From: an uncultured Stenotrophomonas sp.
GTDB lineage: Bacteria; Pseudomonadota; Gammaproteobacteria; Xanthomonadales; Xanthomonadaceae
Assembly: GCF_913778665.1 (NCBI RefSeq)
Contig: NZ_CAJYVQ010000002.1
Span: forward strand, 310,001-374,000
Direction: 5' to 3'
Length of the DNA: 64,000 nucleotides
The notes beneath the pieces were generated by a model. It saw only the letters and a program-made list of their open reading frames with translations, was not told the DNA's origin and did not search any database. Below are positions 49,534-59,315 of this stretch, in pieces (position 1 is the first letter of the stretch; every line of letters starts with the position of its first letter). Position numbers and translations under genes: made by a program.

Positions 49534-51153
49534 GTGAGTTCACCCAAGTTGTTGCGGGGCCTGCTGTCGTTCAGCAGCATGACCATGGTCTCGCGCGTTC
49601 TCGGACTTGTCCGGGACTTCGTGGTGACCACCACGTTCGGCACCAACGCCATCACTGATGCTTTCTGGGTCGCCTTCAGGGTACCCAATTTTCTGCGCCG
49701 GTTGTTCGCCGAAGGCTCCTTCGCCACCGCTTTCGTGCCGGTGTTCACGGAAGTGAAGGAAACCCGCAGCCACGCCGAACTGCGCGAGCTGATGGCCCGC
49801 ACCGCCGGCACCCTGGGGGGGGTGCTGATGCTGGTCACCGCGCTGGCGCTGATCTTCGCGCCGCAGCTGGCCTCGGTCTTCTCAAGTGGCGTTGATACCG
49901 ACCCGGTCAAGCAGGGCCTGCTGGTCGACCTGTTCCGCCTGACGTTCCCCTTCCTGCTGTTCGTCTCGCTCACCGCCCTGGCCGGTGGCGCGCTGAACAG
50001 CTTCCAGCGCTTCGCGATGCCGGCGCTGACCCCGGTCATCCTCAACCTGTGCATGATCGCCGGTGCGCTGTGGCTGGCGCCGCGGCTGGGCGGTACCCCG
50101 GAGAAGCAGATCCTGGCGCTGGGCTGGGCGGTGCTGGCCGCCGGCATCCTGCAGCTGCTGTTCCAGCTGCCCTCGCTGAAGGGCATCAACCTGTTGACCC
50201 TGCCGCGCTGGGGCTGGAGCCATCCGGGCGTGCGCAAGGTGATGACGCTGATGGTGCCGACCCTGTTCGGCTCGTCGGTGGCGCAGATCAACCTGCTGCT
50301 GGACACGGTCATCGCGGCCAAGCTGACCGATGGCTCGCAGTCCTGGCTGTCGCTGGCCGATCGCTTTCTGGAGCTGCCGCTGGGCGTGTTCGGGGTGGCG
50401 CTGGGCACGGTGATCCTGCCGGCGCTGGCCCGTCACCATGTCAGCACCGACCGTGAAGGCTTCTCGCGCTCGCTGGACTGGGGCCTGCGCATGACCCTGC
50501 TGATCTCGGTGCCGGCGATGCTGGGCCTGCTGCTGCTGGCCGAGCCGCTGATCGCGACGATCTTCCAGCATGGCCAGTTCAGCGCCTTCGATACGCGCAT
50601 GACCGCGCTATCGGTGTACGGCCTGAGCTTCGGCCTGCCGGCGTTCGCCCTGCTGAAGGTGGTGTTGCCGGCGTTCTACGCCCGCCAGGACACCAAGACC
50701 CCGGTGCGCGCCGGCGTCGCCGCGCTGGTGGCCAACATGGTGTTCAACTTCGCGCTGCTGGCGGTGCTGTACCAGGTGATGGTGCCGGACGAGCTGAAAG
50801 CGCAGGGCGTGATGGCGGCCATCGGCAAGCAGCCGGGCCTGCACCTGGCGCTGGGCATCGCCAGCGCGCTGTCCAGTTACCTGAACCTGGGCCTGCTCTG
50901 GTACTGGCTGGGCAAGACCGACGTCTACCAGCGCCGGCCGGGCTGGGGCGGCTACCTGCTGCGCCTGCTGCTGGCCTGCGTGGCGATGGTAGCCGCGCTG
51001 CTGGCCCTGCTGCACTGGCTGCCGGCGTTCTCGGCGATGGGCGTGTGGGAGCGGATCGGCAGTCTGTCGCTGCTGGTCGGCAGTGGCGGCGCCACCTACG
51101 CGGTGGCCATGCTGGCGCTGGGCTTCCGTCCGCGCGACCTGCGCGGGCATTGA
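49534..51153 (+). CDS. murJ: Lipid II flippase MurJ (MviN)
   Basis: 539 residues with about 14 membrane helices. Starts with the conserved LLRGLLSFSSMTMVSRVLGL and TNAITDAFWVAFRVPNFLRR, and contains EGSFATAFVPVFTE. It flips lipid-linked peptidoglycan precursor across the inner membrane. The start codon is GTG at 49534 with AGAGGGA nine bases upstream. A run of eight G lies within the gene at 49815-49822. First gene of a block followed by ribF, ileS, lspA and ispH. Confidence 0.97.
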   Translation: MSSPKLLRGLLSFSSMTMVSRVLGLVRDFVVTTTFGTNAITDAFWVAFRVPNFLRRLFAEGSFATAFVPVFTEVKETRSHAELRELMARTAGTLGGVLMLVTALALIFAPQLASVFSSGVDTDPVKQGLLVDLFRLTFPFLLFVSLTALAGGALNSFQRFAMPALTPVILNLCMIAGALWLAPRLGGTPEKQILALGWAVLAAGILQLLFQLPSLKGINLLTLPRWGWSHPGVRKVMTLMVPTLFGSSVAQINLLLDTVIAAKLTDGSQSWLSLADRFLELPLGVFGVALGTVILPALARHHVSTDREGFSRSLDWGLRMTLLISVPAMLGLLLLAEPLIATIFQHGQFSAFDTRMTALSVYGLSFGLPAFALLKVVLPAFYARQDTKTPVRAGVAALVANMVFNFALLAVLYQVMVPDELKAQGVMAAIGKQPGLHLALGIASALSSYLNLGLLWYWLGKTDVYQRRPGWGGYLLRLLLACVAMVAALLALLHWLPAFSAMGVWERIGSLSLLVGSGGATYAVAMLALGFRPRDLRGH

Positions 51154-51228
51154 TCACCGCTTGTGGCGGCTATACTTCAGGGTTACACCATTGAAGCGGC
51201 GGCCCCGGGTGGGCCGGAACGAGAGTTG

Positions 51229-52176
51229 ATGAGCAGGCTGTTCAGAAGCGTCGAGGGCGGGGAGCTGTTCCCCAACGGAAGCGTGGTCTGTATCGGTGCA
51301 TTCGACGGCCTCCACCTGGGGCATCGTGCGCTGGTCCGCCACGCGGTCGCCCGCGCGCGCGCCTTGGGCGTGGCCGCGGTGGCGGTGGCCTTCGAGCCGC
51401 TGCCGCGTGAATTCTTCGCCCAGGGCACGCCGCCGCCGCGGCTGACCCTGGCACGCAGCAAGGTCGAGATCCTGCGCGAACTCGGCGTCGATGCGATCGG
51501 CCTGCTGCGCTTCGACGCGGCGATGGCGGCGATGCCGGCCGAGGCCTTCGTGCGCCAGCTGCTGGTGCACCGGCTGGGCGCGCGTGAAGTGTGGATCGGC
51601 CCGGAGTTCTGCTTCGGCAACCGCCGCCGTGGCGATCTGGCCCTGCTGCAGGCGATGGGCGCAGAGCTGGGGTTCAGCGCCGGCGAGATCGAAGCGGTCG
51701 ACCTGCACGGCGAGCGCATCTCCAGCACCCGCATCCGCCAGCTGCTGCAGGACGGCGACTTCGCCCGCGCCAGCGACCTGCTCGGCCGTCCGTACGCGAT
51801 CAGCGGGCGAGTGGTGCGTGGGCGCCAGCTCGGCCGCACGCTGGGCTTCCCCACCGCCAACCTGCGTTTCCCGAAGACGCCGGCGCTGTCGGGTATCTAC
51901 GCGACCTGGGTGCACGGCGTGTTCGACCAGCCGTGGCCGTCGGTCTCCAGCTTCGGCACGCGGCCGACGGTGGACGGCGTAGAGCCGCTGCTGGAAGCCC
52001 ACCTGTTCGATTTCCAGGGCGACCTGTACGGCCGCCACATCGACGTGGAGTTCGTCGCCAAGCTACGCGACGAAGAGAAATTCAACGATCTGGCGGCACT
52101 GACCGACCAGATGCACCGCGACGCCGAACAGGCGCGCGCCCTCCTTTCCGAACATAGATTGCGAGCCACTGCGTGA
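51229..52176 (+). CDS. ribF: Bifunctional riboflavin kinase/FAD synthetase
   Basis: 315 residues from the ATG at 51229. The N-terminal FAD synthetase (about 1-180) has the nucleotidyltransferase motif [20 protein letters not shown] and [13 protein letters not shown]. The C-terminal flavokinase (about 185-310) has [20 protein letters not shown] and GFPTANL. Together they make FMN and then FAD from riboflavin. It ends in TGA overlapping the GTG start of ileS by three bases. An upstream start (to 51163) is available but less likely. Confidence 0.96.
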   Translation: MSRLFRSVEGGELFPNGSVVCIGAFDGLHLGHRALVRHAVARARALGVAAVAVAFEPLPREFFAQGTPPPRLTLARSKVEILRELGVDAIGLLRFDAAMAAMPAEAFVRQLLVHRLGAREVWIGPEFCFGNRRRGDLALLQAMGAELGFSAGEIEAVDLHGERISSTRIRQLLQDGDFARASDLLGRPYAISGRVVRGRQLGRTLGFPTANLRFPKTPALSGIYATWVHGVFDQPWPSVSSFGTRPTVDGVEPLLEAHLFDFQGDLYGRHIDVEFVAKLRDEEKFNDLAALTDQMHRDAEQARALLSEHRLRATA

Positions 52177-55004
52177 GCCAGGACTACAAGACCACCCTGA
52201 ACCTGCCAGCCACCGAATTCCCGATGCGCGGCGACCTGCCCAAGCGCGAGCCGGGCATTCTGGCGCAGTGGGAAGCGCAGGGGCTCTACCAGCAGCTGCG
52301 CGACAACGCCGCCGGCCGCCCGCTGTTCGTGCTGCATGACGGCCCGCCGTACGCCAACGGCCGCATCCACCTCGGCCACGCGGTCAACAAGATCCTGAAG
52401 GACATCATCGTCAAGTCGCGCTACCTGTCCGGCTTCGATGCGCCCTACGTGCCGGGCTGGGACTGCCATGGCCTGCCGATCGAGATCGCGGTCGAGAAGA
52501 AGTGGGGCAAGGTCGGCACCAAGCTCGACGCCGTTGAATTCCGGCAGAAGTGCCGCGAGTTCGCCGAAGAGCAGATCAACATCCAGCGCGTGGACTTCAA
52601 GCGCCTGGGCGTGACCGGTGACTGGGACAACCCGTACAAGACCCTGAGCTTCGACTTTGAGGCCAACGAGATCCGCGCGCTGGCCAAGGTCGTGGCCAAT
52701 GGCCACCTGGTGCGTGGCGCCAAGCCGGTGTACTGGTGCTTCGACTGTGGCTCGGCGCTGGCCGAAGCCGAGATCGAGTACCAGGAAAAGGAATCGCCGG
52801 CGATCGACGTGGCCTACGCCGCGCGTGATGCACAGGCCATCGGCCAGGCGTTCGGCGTGAGCGTGCCGGCCGACGTTGAAGTGGCGGTGCCGATCTGGAC
52901 CACCACGCCGTGGACGCTGCCGGCCTCGCTGGCGGTGTCGCTGGGTGCGGAGATCAACTACGTGCTGGCCGAAGGCCCGGCCCACAACGGCAAGCGCCGT
53001 TGGCTGGTGCTGGCCGCCGCCCTGGCCGAGCGCGCGCTGCAGCGCTATGGCGTGGATGAGGTCGTGCTGCACGGTGAAACCACCGGCGCGGCGCTGGAGA
53101 ACCAGCTGCTGGCGCACCCGTTCTACCCCGAGCGCGAAATCCTGGTGCTCAACGGCGACCACGTCTCCGACGAGGACGGTACCGGTGCGGTGCACACCGC
53201 CCCCGGCCACGGCCAGGACGACTTCGTGGTCAGCCAGAAGTACGGCCTGCTGGACAAGTACAACGCCGGTCAGGTCACGCCGATCGACGGCCGTGGCGTG
53301 TACCTCGAATCGACCCCGCCGGCCGGTGACGTAGTGCTGGCCGGCCAGCACCTGTGGAAGGCGCAGGACGCCATCGTCGGCGTGCTGCGCGACAACGGTG
53401 CGTTGCTCGCCTTCCACCCGATCCGCCACAGCTACCCGCATTGCTGGCGCCACAAGACGCCGGTGGTGTTCCGCGCCACCCCGCAGTGGTTCATTTCGAT
53501 GGACAAGGCCCACCTGCGCCGTGATGCGCTGGCCGCCATCGACACCGTCGGCTGGTTCCCGGGCTGGGGCAAGGCGCGCATCCAGAGCATGGTCGACGGT
53601 CGCCCGGACTGGACCATCTCGCGCCAGCGCACCTGGGGCGTGCCGATCGCCCTGTTCACCCACCGCCAGACCGGCGAGATCCATCCGCGTTCGGTGGAGC
53701 TGATGCAGCAGGTCGCCGACCGCGTCGAAGCCGAGGGCATCGACGTGTGGTATTCGCTGGACGCCGCCGAACTGCTGGGCGCCGAAGCGGCCGACTACGA
53801 GAAGGTCACCGACATCCTCGACGTCTGGTTCGATTCGGGCGTAACCCATGAAGGCGTGCTCGCCGCGCGTGGCTTCGGCAAGCCGGCCGACCTGTACCTG
53901 GAGGGTTCCGACCAGCATCGCGGCTGGTTCCAGTCATCGCTGCTGACCGGCGTGGCGATCGACAAGCGTGCGCCGTACAAGCAGTGCCTCACCCACGGTT
54001 TCACCGTGGACGAGCACGGCCGCAAGATGTCCAAGTCGCTGGGCAACGGCATCGAGCCGCAGGACATCATGAACAAGCTGGGCGCGGACATCCTGCGCCT
54101 GTGGATCGCCTCTGCCGACTACAGCAACGAGATGTCGCTGTCGCAGGAGATCCTCAAGCGCAACGCCGACGCCTACCGTCGCCTGCGCAACACCGCACGC
54201 TTCCTGCTCGGCAACCTGGACGGCTTCGACCCGGCCCAGCACCTGCGCCCGCTCGACCAGATGGTCGCGCTGGACCGCTGGATCGTGCATCGCGCATGGG
54301 AGCTGCAGGAGAAGATCAAGGCAGCCTACGACGGCTACAACATGGCCGAGATCGTGCAGCTGCTGCTGAATTTCTGCAGCGTGGACCTCGGCTCGCTGTA
54401 CCTGGACGTGACCAAGGACCGCCTGTACACGATGCCGACTGATTCGCACGGTCGCCGTTCGGCGCAGAGCGCGATGTACCACATCGCCGAAGCGTTCACC
54501 CGCTGGGTCGCACCGATCCTGACCTTCACCGCCGACGAGCTGTGGGGCTACCTGCCGGGCGAGCATGCCGGCCACGTGCTGTTCACCACCTGGTACGACG
54601 GCCTGGCGCCGCTGCCGGCCGATGCCCAGCTCAACGCCGCCGATTTCGACCAGCTGCTGGCTGTGCGCGAGCAGGTGGCCAAGGTGCTGGAACCGATGCG
54701 CGCCAACGGTGCGATCGGTGCCGCGCTGGAAGCGGAAATCACCATTGCCGCCAACGAGGAGCAGGCCGCGAAGTGGCAGCCGCTGGCCGATGAGCTGCGC
54801 TTCCTGTTCATCAGTGGCGACGTCCAGGTGCGCCCGGCGACCACCGACGAGGTGTTCGTCAGCGCCCAACCGACCGGCAAGGCCAAGTGCGTTCGCTGCT
54901 GGCACCATCGCGCCGATGTCGGCAGCAACGCCGACCACCCGGAACTGTGCGGCCGCTGCGCGGGCAACATCACCGGTGCCGGTGAAGTGCGGAGCTGGTT
55001 CTGA
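52173..55004 (+). CDS. ileS: Isoleucyl-tRNA synthetase
   Basis: 943 residues, class I synthetase. HIGH motif as HLGH (66-69, in [12 protein letters not shown]), KMSKS at 618-622, an editing domain between them, the anticodon domain after, and a C-terminal zinc knuckle ([12 protein letters not shown]...CGRCAG). Charges tRNA-Ile. The start codon is GTG at 52173, overlapping the ribF stop, so translation is coupled; its own stop overlaps the lspA ATG (TGATG). Confidence 0.98.
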   Translation: MSQDYKTTLNLPATEFPMRGDLPKREPGILAQWEAQGLYQQLRDNAAGRPLFVLHDGPPYANGRIHLGHAVNKILKDIIVKSRYLSGFDAPYVPGWDCHGLPIEIAVEKKWGKVGTKLDAVEFRQKCREFAEEQINIQRVDFKRLGVTGDWDNPYKTLSFDFEANEIRALAKVVANGHLVRGAKPVYWCFDCGSALAEAEIEYQEKESPAIDVAYAARDAQAIGQAFGVSVPADVEVAVPIWTTTPWTLPASLAVSLGAEINYVLAEGPAHNGKRRWLVLAAALAERALQRYGVDEVVLHGETTGAALENQLLAHPFYPEREILVLNGDHVSDEDGTGAVHTAPGHGQDDFVVSQKYGLLDKYNAGQVTPIDGRGVYLESTPPAGDVVLAGQHLWKAQDAIVGVLRDNGALLAFHPIRHSYPHCWRHKTPVVFRATPQWFISMDKAHLRRDALAAIDTVGWFPGWGKARIQSMVDGRPDWTISRQRTWGVPIALFTHRQTGEIHPRSVELMQQVADRVEAEGIDVWYSLDAAELLGAEAADYEKVTDILDVWFDSGVTHEGVLAARGFGKPADLYLEGSDQHRGWFQSSLLTGVAIDKRAPYKQCLTHGFTVDEHGRKMSKSLGNGIEPQDIMNKLGADILRLWIASADYSNEMSLSQEILKRNADAYRRLRNTARFLLGNLDGFDPAQHLRPLDQMVALDRWIVHRAWELQEKIKAAYDGYNMAEIVQLLLNFCSVDLGSLYLDVTKDRLYTMPTDSHGRRSAQSAMYHIAEAFTRWVAPILTFTADELWGYLPGEHAGHVLFTTWYDGLAPLPADAQLNAADFDQLLAVREQVAKVLEPMRANGAIGAALEAEITIAANEEQAAKWQPLADELRFLFISGDVQVRPATTDEVFVSAQPTGKAKCVRCWHHRADVGSNADHPELCGRCAGNITGAGEVRSWF

Positions 55005-55528
55005 TGGCCACGCCCCGTCCGCATCCGAACGCCCTGATCTGGCTGCTGCTGTCGGTGGTCATCATCGGGCTGGACCAGTGGTCCAAGGCCTGGGTTCTGT
55101 CGAGCCTGCCGGAGTTCCAGCCGGTGGTGGTCATCGATGGCTTCTGGAACTGGTACCGCACCTACAACACCGGTGCGGCGTTCAGTTTCCTGAGCGACGC
55201 CGGTGGCTGGCAGAAGTACTTCTTCACCGCGCTGGCGATCGCCATCAGCGGCCTGATGGCCTGGTGGCTGCGCGGCACTGCCCGTGGCAACTGGAAGGCC
55301 GCGGTGCCGTACGCGCTGATCATCGGTGGTGCCATCGGCAACGTGATCGACCGCCAGGTGCACGGCCACGTGGTCGATTTCATCCAGTGGTACGTGGGCA
55401 GCTACACCTGGCCCTCGTTCAACATCGCCGATTCGGCCATCGTGGTCGGTGCCATCGGCATCGCCCTGTTTGGCCTGTTCGACGGCAAGTCCGCCAAAAA
55501 GGCGGATAATGCCAACCCGAAACCGTAA
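55004..55528 (+). CDS. lspA: Lipoprotein signal peptidase (signal peptidase II)
   Basis: 174 residues with four membrane helices. Catalytic aspartates D116 ([15 protein letters not shown]) and D143 ([10 protein letters not shown]) match D114 and D141 of the E. coli enzyme. It removes signal peptides from prolipoproteins after lipidation at the inner membrane. It overlaps ileS by one base and is followed by ispH after 27 bases. Confidence 0.97.
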   Translation: MATPRPHPNALIWLLLSVVIIGLDQWSKAWVLSSLPEFQPVVVIDGFWNWYRTYNTGAAFSFLSDAGGWQKYFFTALAIAISGLMAWWLRGTARGNWKAAVPYALIIGGAIGNVIDRQVHGHVVDFIQWYVGSYTWPSFNIADSAIVVGAIGIALFGLFDGKSAKKADNANPKP

Positions 55529-55555
55529 GCCGGCCGCCGCCGGGAGACTGAACTG

Positions 55556-56506
55556 ATGGATGTGCTGCTCGCCAACCCGCGTGGTTTCTGTGCCGGTGTC
55601 GATCGTGCGATCGAGATCGTCAAGCGCGCGATCGAAACGCTGGGCGCGCCCATCTACGTCCGCCATGAAGTGGTGCACAACCGCTTCGTGGTCGACGACC
55701 TGAAGCAGCGCGGCGCGATCTTCGTCGAGGAACTGGACGAAGTGCCGGACAACAACACGGTGATCTTCAGCGCGCATGGCGTGTCCCAGGCGGTGCGCCA
55801 GGAGGCCGAGCGCCGTGGTCTGAAGGTGTTCGACGCCACCTGTCCGCTGGTGACCAAGGTCCACTTCGAAGTGGCCCGCCACTGCCGTGCCGGCCGTGAC
55901 GTGGTGCTGATCGGCCACGCCGGTCACCCGGAAGTGGAAGGCACCATGGGCCAGTGGAACCGCGAAGCCGGTACCGGCCAGATCTACCTGGTCGAGGATG
56001 TCGAGCAGGTCGCCACGCTGCACATCAGCCAGCCGGAAAACTTCGCTTACACCACCCAGACCACGCTGTCGGTGGACGACACGCGCGGCATCATCGATGC
56101 GCTGCGCGAGCGCTTCCCGGCGATGCAGGGCCCAAAGAACGACGACATCTGCTACGCCACGCAGAACCGGCAGGATGCCGTGCGCGACCTGGCCAAGCGC
56201 TGCGACCTGGTGCTTGTGGTGGGTTCGCCGAACAGCTCCAATTCCAACCGTCTGAGCGAACTGGCCCGCCGCGAAGGTGTGGAGTCGTACCTGATCGACG
56301 GCGCACACGAGATCGATCCGCGCTGGGTGGAAGGCAAGCAGCACATCGGCGTGACCGCCGGCGCCTCGGCGCCGCAGGTGCTGGTCGATGGCGTGCTGGC
56401 GCGCCTGGCCGAGCTGGGTGCCACCGGCGTGGGCGAGCTGGACGGCGAACCGGAATCGATGGTGTTCGCGCTGCCGAAGGAATTGCGCCTGCGTCTGGTC
56501 GACTGA
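55556..56506 (+). CDS. ispH: 4-hydroxy-3-methylbut-2-enyl diphosphate reductase
   Basis: 316 residues. Last step of the MEP isoprenoid pathway, giving IPP and DMAPP; contains a [4Fe-4S] cluster. The three cluster cysteines are C12 ([12 protein letters not shown]), C96 ([12 protein letters not shown]) and C199 ([12 protein letters not shown]). His motifs EVVHN and HGHP-like segments ([16 protein letters not shown]) are present. The start ATG has GGGAGA about ten bases upstream. Last gene of the murJ block; no obvious terminator follows before the GTAG palindromes. Confidence 0.97.
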   Translation: MDVLLANPRGFCAGVDRAIEIVKRAIETLGAPIYVRHEVVHNRFVVDDLKQRGAIFVEELDEVPDNNTVIFSAHGVSQAVRQEAERRGLKVFDATCPLVTKVHFEVARHCRAGRDVVLIGHAGHPEVEGTMGQWNREAGTGQIYLVEDVEQVATLHISQPENFAYTTQTTLSVDDTRGIIDALRERFPAMQGPKNDDICYATQNRQDAVRDLAKRCDLVLVVGSPNSSNSNRLSELARREGVESYLIDGAHEIDPRWVEGKQHIGVTAGASAPQVLVDGVLARLAELGATGVGELDGEPESMVFALPKELRLRLVD

Positions 56507-56525
56507 CCGGACCTGATTCTGGTGG

Positions 56526-56586
56526 GTGCGAACCTGGGTTCGCACTGCTTCTGGGTGCATTTCATCCACGCATGGCGTGGATCTAC
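56526..56586. repeat. GTAG palindrome pair, minus orientation
   Basis: An arm GTGCGAACCTGGGTTCGCAC is followed by ATCCACGCATGGCGTGGATC ending in CTAC. Read on the minus strand, the second arm begins GTAGATCCACGCC. It lies in the 207-base gap between ispH and the M61 gene; the rest of that gap shows no gene. Confidence 0.78.
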
Positions 56587-56713
56587 CGCTCACGGCCTTG
56601 TTGCCGGGTTTGCCGCTTCTGGTGGGGTTCGCGCGCTCCATGACCTTTGGCCATGGGGCAGTGCACGCGACAGGCCTAGCATCGGAGCATTCTCCGTTGT
56701 TGGATGCAGCCCG

Positions 56714-58597
56714 ATGAAGACCCGTGCCCTGGTGATGTCCCTGCTGTTCGCGCTGGCGGCCACGCCTGCAATGGCGCAGACCTCACCACCCGCCAACACC
56801 ATGGCGACCAGCGTGCTGCGCATCGATGTGGACGCGCGCGACCTGGCCCGGCGTATCTTCAAGGTCACCGCCACCGTCCCGGCCAAGCCCGGTCCGATGA
56901 CCCTCCTGTACCCGCAGTGGATTCCCGGCAACCATTCGCCGACCGGCCCGATCGACAAACTGGCGGGACTGCGCGTCACCGCCAACGGCAAGCCGCTGGC
57001 GTGGCAACGCGACCAGTACAACGTGTATGCGTTCAAGGTGGACGTGCCCGAAGGCGTGAGCGAGATCGTCGCCCACTTCGATTTCCTGTCCTCGCAGGGC
57101 GGCAGCCAGGGCCGGGTGGTGATGACCCCGGAGATGCTCAACCTGCAGTGGAACGCCAACTCGCTGTATCCGGCCGGTGTCGATGCGCGCCAGCTGCAGG
57201 CGCAGGCCAGCGTGACCCTGCCCAAGGGCTGGTCGTTCGCCACCGCACTGGAAACCGCGCGCCGCGACGGTGACACCGTGGTGTTCAAGCCGATTTCCTA
57301 TGATCACCTGGTTGATTCGCCCCTGTTCGCCGGCGAACACTACCAGCGCATCGATCTCGATCCGGGCGCGAAGGTGCCGGTGCACCTCAACGTGTTCGCC
57401 GACGAGGCCAAGTCGCTGAAGCCGACCGACGCGCAGATCACCATGCATCGCGCGCTGGTCCAGCAGGCTGACAGGCTCTACGGTGCGCGCCACTACAACC
57501 GCTACGAGTTCCTGCTGGCGCTGACCGACCGTCTCGGCGGCATCGGCCTGGAGCATCACCGCTCCAGCGAGAACAGCGCAGATCCGGGCTATTTCACCGA
57601 GTGGGACAGCAACGCCTGGATGCGTGACCTGTTGCCGCACGAGTACACCCATTCCTGGAACGGCAAGTACCGCCGTGGCGCCGATCTGGCGACCGCCAAC
57701 TTCAACGTGCCGATGGGCGACAGCCTGTTGTGGGTGTACGAAGGCCAGACCCAGTTCTGGGGTCAGGTGCTGGCGGCGCGCTCGGGGCTGTGGTCGGTCG
57801 CGCAGGCGCGCGACATGCTGGCCAATGTAGCGGCGACCTATGACCGTGGGCGGCCCGGCCTGGCGTGGCGCCCGCTGCAGGACACCACCAACGACCCGAC
57901 CATCGCCCAGCGCCGCACCCTGCCGTACCGCAACTACCAGATGAGCGAGGACTACTACTCCGGTGGCCAGATGCTGTGGCTGGAAGTGGAAGGCAAGCTG
58001 CGCGAGCTGAGCGGCAACCGCCGCAGCCTGGATGACTTCGCGCGCGCGTTCTTCGGCGTCGGCAACGGCGACTGGGACGTCAACCCGTACACCTTCGACG
58101 ACGTGGTGGCGACGTTGAACGGTATCGCGCCGTATGACTGGGCGACCTTCCTGCGCGGCCGCCTGGATGGGCATGGTTCGCTGACCGGCGGCCTGGCGCT
58201 GGCCGGCTGGAAGCTGGCCTACCGCGATACCCCGAACGATGCCTACAAGGCGCAGGAGAAGCGCGCCAAGGCGGCATTGCTGGCCTACTCGCTGGGCGCG
58301 ACGGTGCTCGACAGCGGCACGGTCGGTGATGTGATCTGGGACAGCCCGGCGTTCAACGCTGGGCTGGCGCCGGGCATGAAGGTGATCGCCGTCGGTGGCC
58401 GCGAGTACAGCAGCCAGCGGCTGAAGGACGCGGTCGCCGGCGCGGCGAAGGACAAGGCGCCGATCGTGCTGCTGGTGAAGCAGTTCGACCGCATCGAGAC
58501 GATGAACATCGATTACCACGGTGGCCTGCAGTACCCGGTGCTGGAGCGCATTGCCGGCAAGCCCGACCGCTTGGCGGACCTGTGGAAAGCGCGATGA
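56714..58597 (+). CDS. M61 family glycyl aminopeptidase with PDZ domain
   Basis: 627 residues. Signal peptide about 1-22 (VMSLLFALAATPAMAQ). The catalytic zinc motif HEYTH has H309, E310 and H313, followed downstream by the Glu ligand region LLWVYEGQTQFWGQ. N-terminal beta domain and a C-terminal PDZ-like segment (DSGTVGDVIWDSPAFNAGLA) match M61 peptidases, which remove N-terminal glycine or alanine. Secreted and likely periplasmic. The ATG at 56714 is preferred over upstream in-frame codons inside the palindromic gap. The YhhN gene overlaps its stop. Confidence 0.93.
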   Translation: MKTRALVMSLLFALAATPAMAQTSPPANTMATSVLRIDVDARDLARRIFKVTATVPAKPGPMTLLYPQWIPGNHSPTGPIDKLAGLRVTANGKPLAWQRDQYNVYAFKVDVPEGVSEIVAHFDFLSSQGGSQGRVVMTPEMLNLQWNANSLYPAGVDARQLQAQASVTLPKGWSFATALETARRDGDTVVFKPISYDHLVDSPLFAGEHYQRIDLDPGAKVPVHLNVFADEAKSLKPTDAQITMHRALVQQADRLYGARHYNRYEFLLALTDRLGGIGLEHHRSSENSADPGYFTEWDSNAWMRDLLPHEYTHSWNGKYRRGADLATANFNVPMGDSLLWVYEGQTQFWGQVLAARSGLWSVAQARDMLANVAATYDRGRPGLAWRPLQDTTNDPTIAQRRTLPYRNYQMSEDYYSGGQMLWLEVEGKLRELSGNRRSLDDFARAFFGVGNGDWDVNPYTFDDVVATLNGIAPYDWATFLRGRLDGHGSLTGGLALAGWKLAYRDTPNDAYKAQEKRAKAALLAYSLGATVLDSGTVGDVIWDSPAFNAGLAPGMKVIAVGGREYSSQRLKDAVAGAAKDKAPIVLLVKQFDRIETMNIDYHGGLQYPVLERIAGKPDRLADLWKAR

Positions 58598-59298
58598 AAC
58601 CGCGCGTGCGCGACGGCGTGGTCCTGCTGATGGCGGTCCTCGCCATCGTCGGCGCGTTCCTGGAGGGCGACGGGCGCTGGCTGCACTGGCTGGCCAAGCC
58701 CGCGACCACACTGCTGATCGTCGCCATCGCCTGGCAGGTGCGTAATCCCGCGCGGCCGTTCTACCGGCGCGCGGTGCTGGCCGGCATGCTGCTGTCGTGC
58801 GTGGGCGATATCGCGCTGATGCTGCCGGTCGACGCGTTCGTGCCCGGGCTGGTCGCTTTCCTGCTGGCACACCTTTGCTACATCGTCGCCTTCCGCGACG
58901 GTCTGCGCGGGGGCCGTGGACTGCTCGCCGCCGTCGTGCTGCTGAGCGCATTCGCCGTGCTCAACGTGACGGGCCTGTGGCCGCACCTGCCGGTGCCGAT
59001 GCGTATTCCTGTGCTGGCGTATGTGGTCGTGCTGGCATCGATGGCGGTACTGGCACTTGCACGCGCATGGGTGCGTCCTCGGGCGGCCGCGCCGGAACCG
59101 TGCAGTGCACGCTGGGCGGCGACCGGTGCCGTGCTGTTCGTCGCCAGCGATTCGCTGCTGGCCTGTGCCGTGCTGTTCGTCGCCAGCGATTCGCTGCTGG
59201 CCTGGGACCGATTCGCCGGTGGCCTGCCGCTGGCCAGCCTGCTGGTGCTGTCCACCTACTACGCCGCACAGTACGCTATCGCCCGCTCGGTGAAATAG
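58594..59298 (+). CDS. YhhN family membrane protein (lysoplasmalogenase-like) with internal duplication
   Basis: 234 residues and about eight membrane helices. Conserved YhhN/TMEM86 features are SCVGDIALMLPVDAF near residue 68 (catalytic-type Gly-Asp) and the late VLFVASDSLLA block. In eukaryotes the family cleaves lysoplasmalogen. An exact 39-base in-frame tandem copy lies at 59126-59203, so AVLFVASDSLLAC (179-191) is directly followed by AVLFVASDSLLAW (192-204). The family normally has this block once, so the protein may be altered. It overlaps the M61 gene by four bases (ATGA). Confidence 0.85.
   Translation: MKPRVRDGVVLLMAVLAIVGAFLEGDGRWLHWLAKPATTLLIVAIAWQVRNPARPFYRRAVLAGMLLSCVGDIALMLPVDAFVPGLVAFLLAHLCYIVAFRDGLRGGRGLLAAVVLLSAFAVLNVTGLWPHLPVPMRIPVLAYVVVLASMAVLALARAWVRPRAAAPEPCSARWAATGAVLFVASDSLLACAVLFVASDSLLAWDRFAGGLPLASLLVLSTYYAAQYAIARSVK
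59126..59203 (+). repeat. 39-base exact tandem duplication
   Basis: Two identical 39-base units, 59126-59164 and 59165-59203, each beginning GTGCCGTGCTGTTCGTCGCC. They are within the YhhN gene and keep the frame, adding 13 residues in a membrane helix that carries the conserved SDSLLA. Confidence 0.97.
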
Positions 59299-59315
59299 CA
59301 AAGAAGGTGCTTCGC

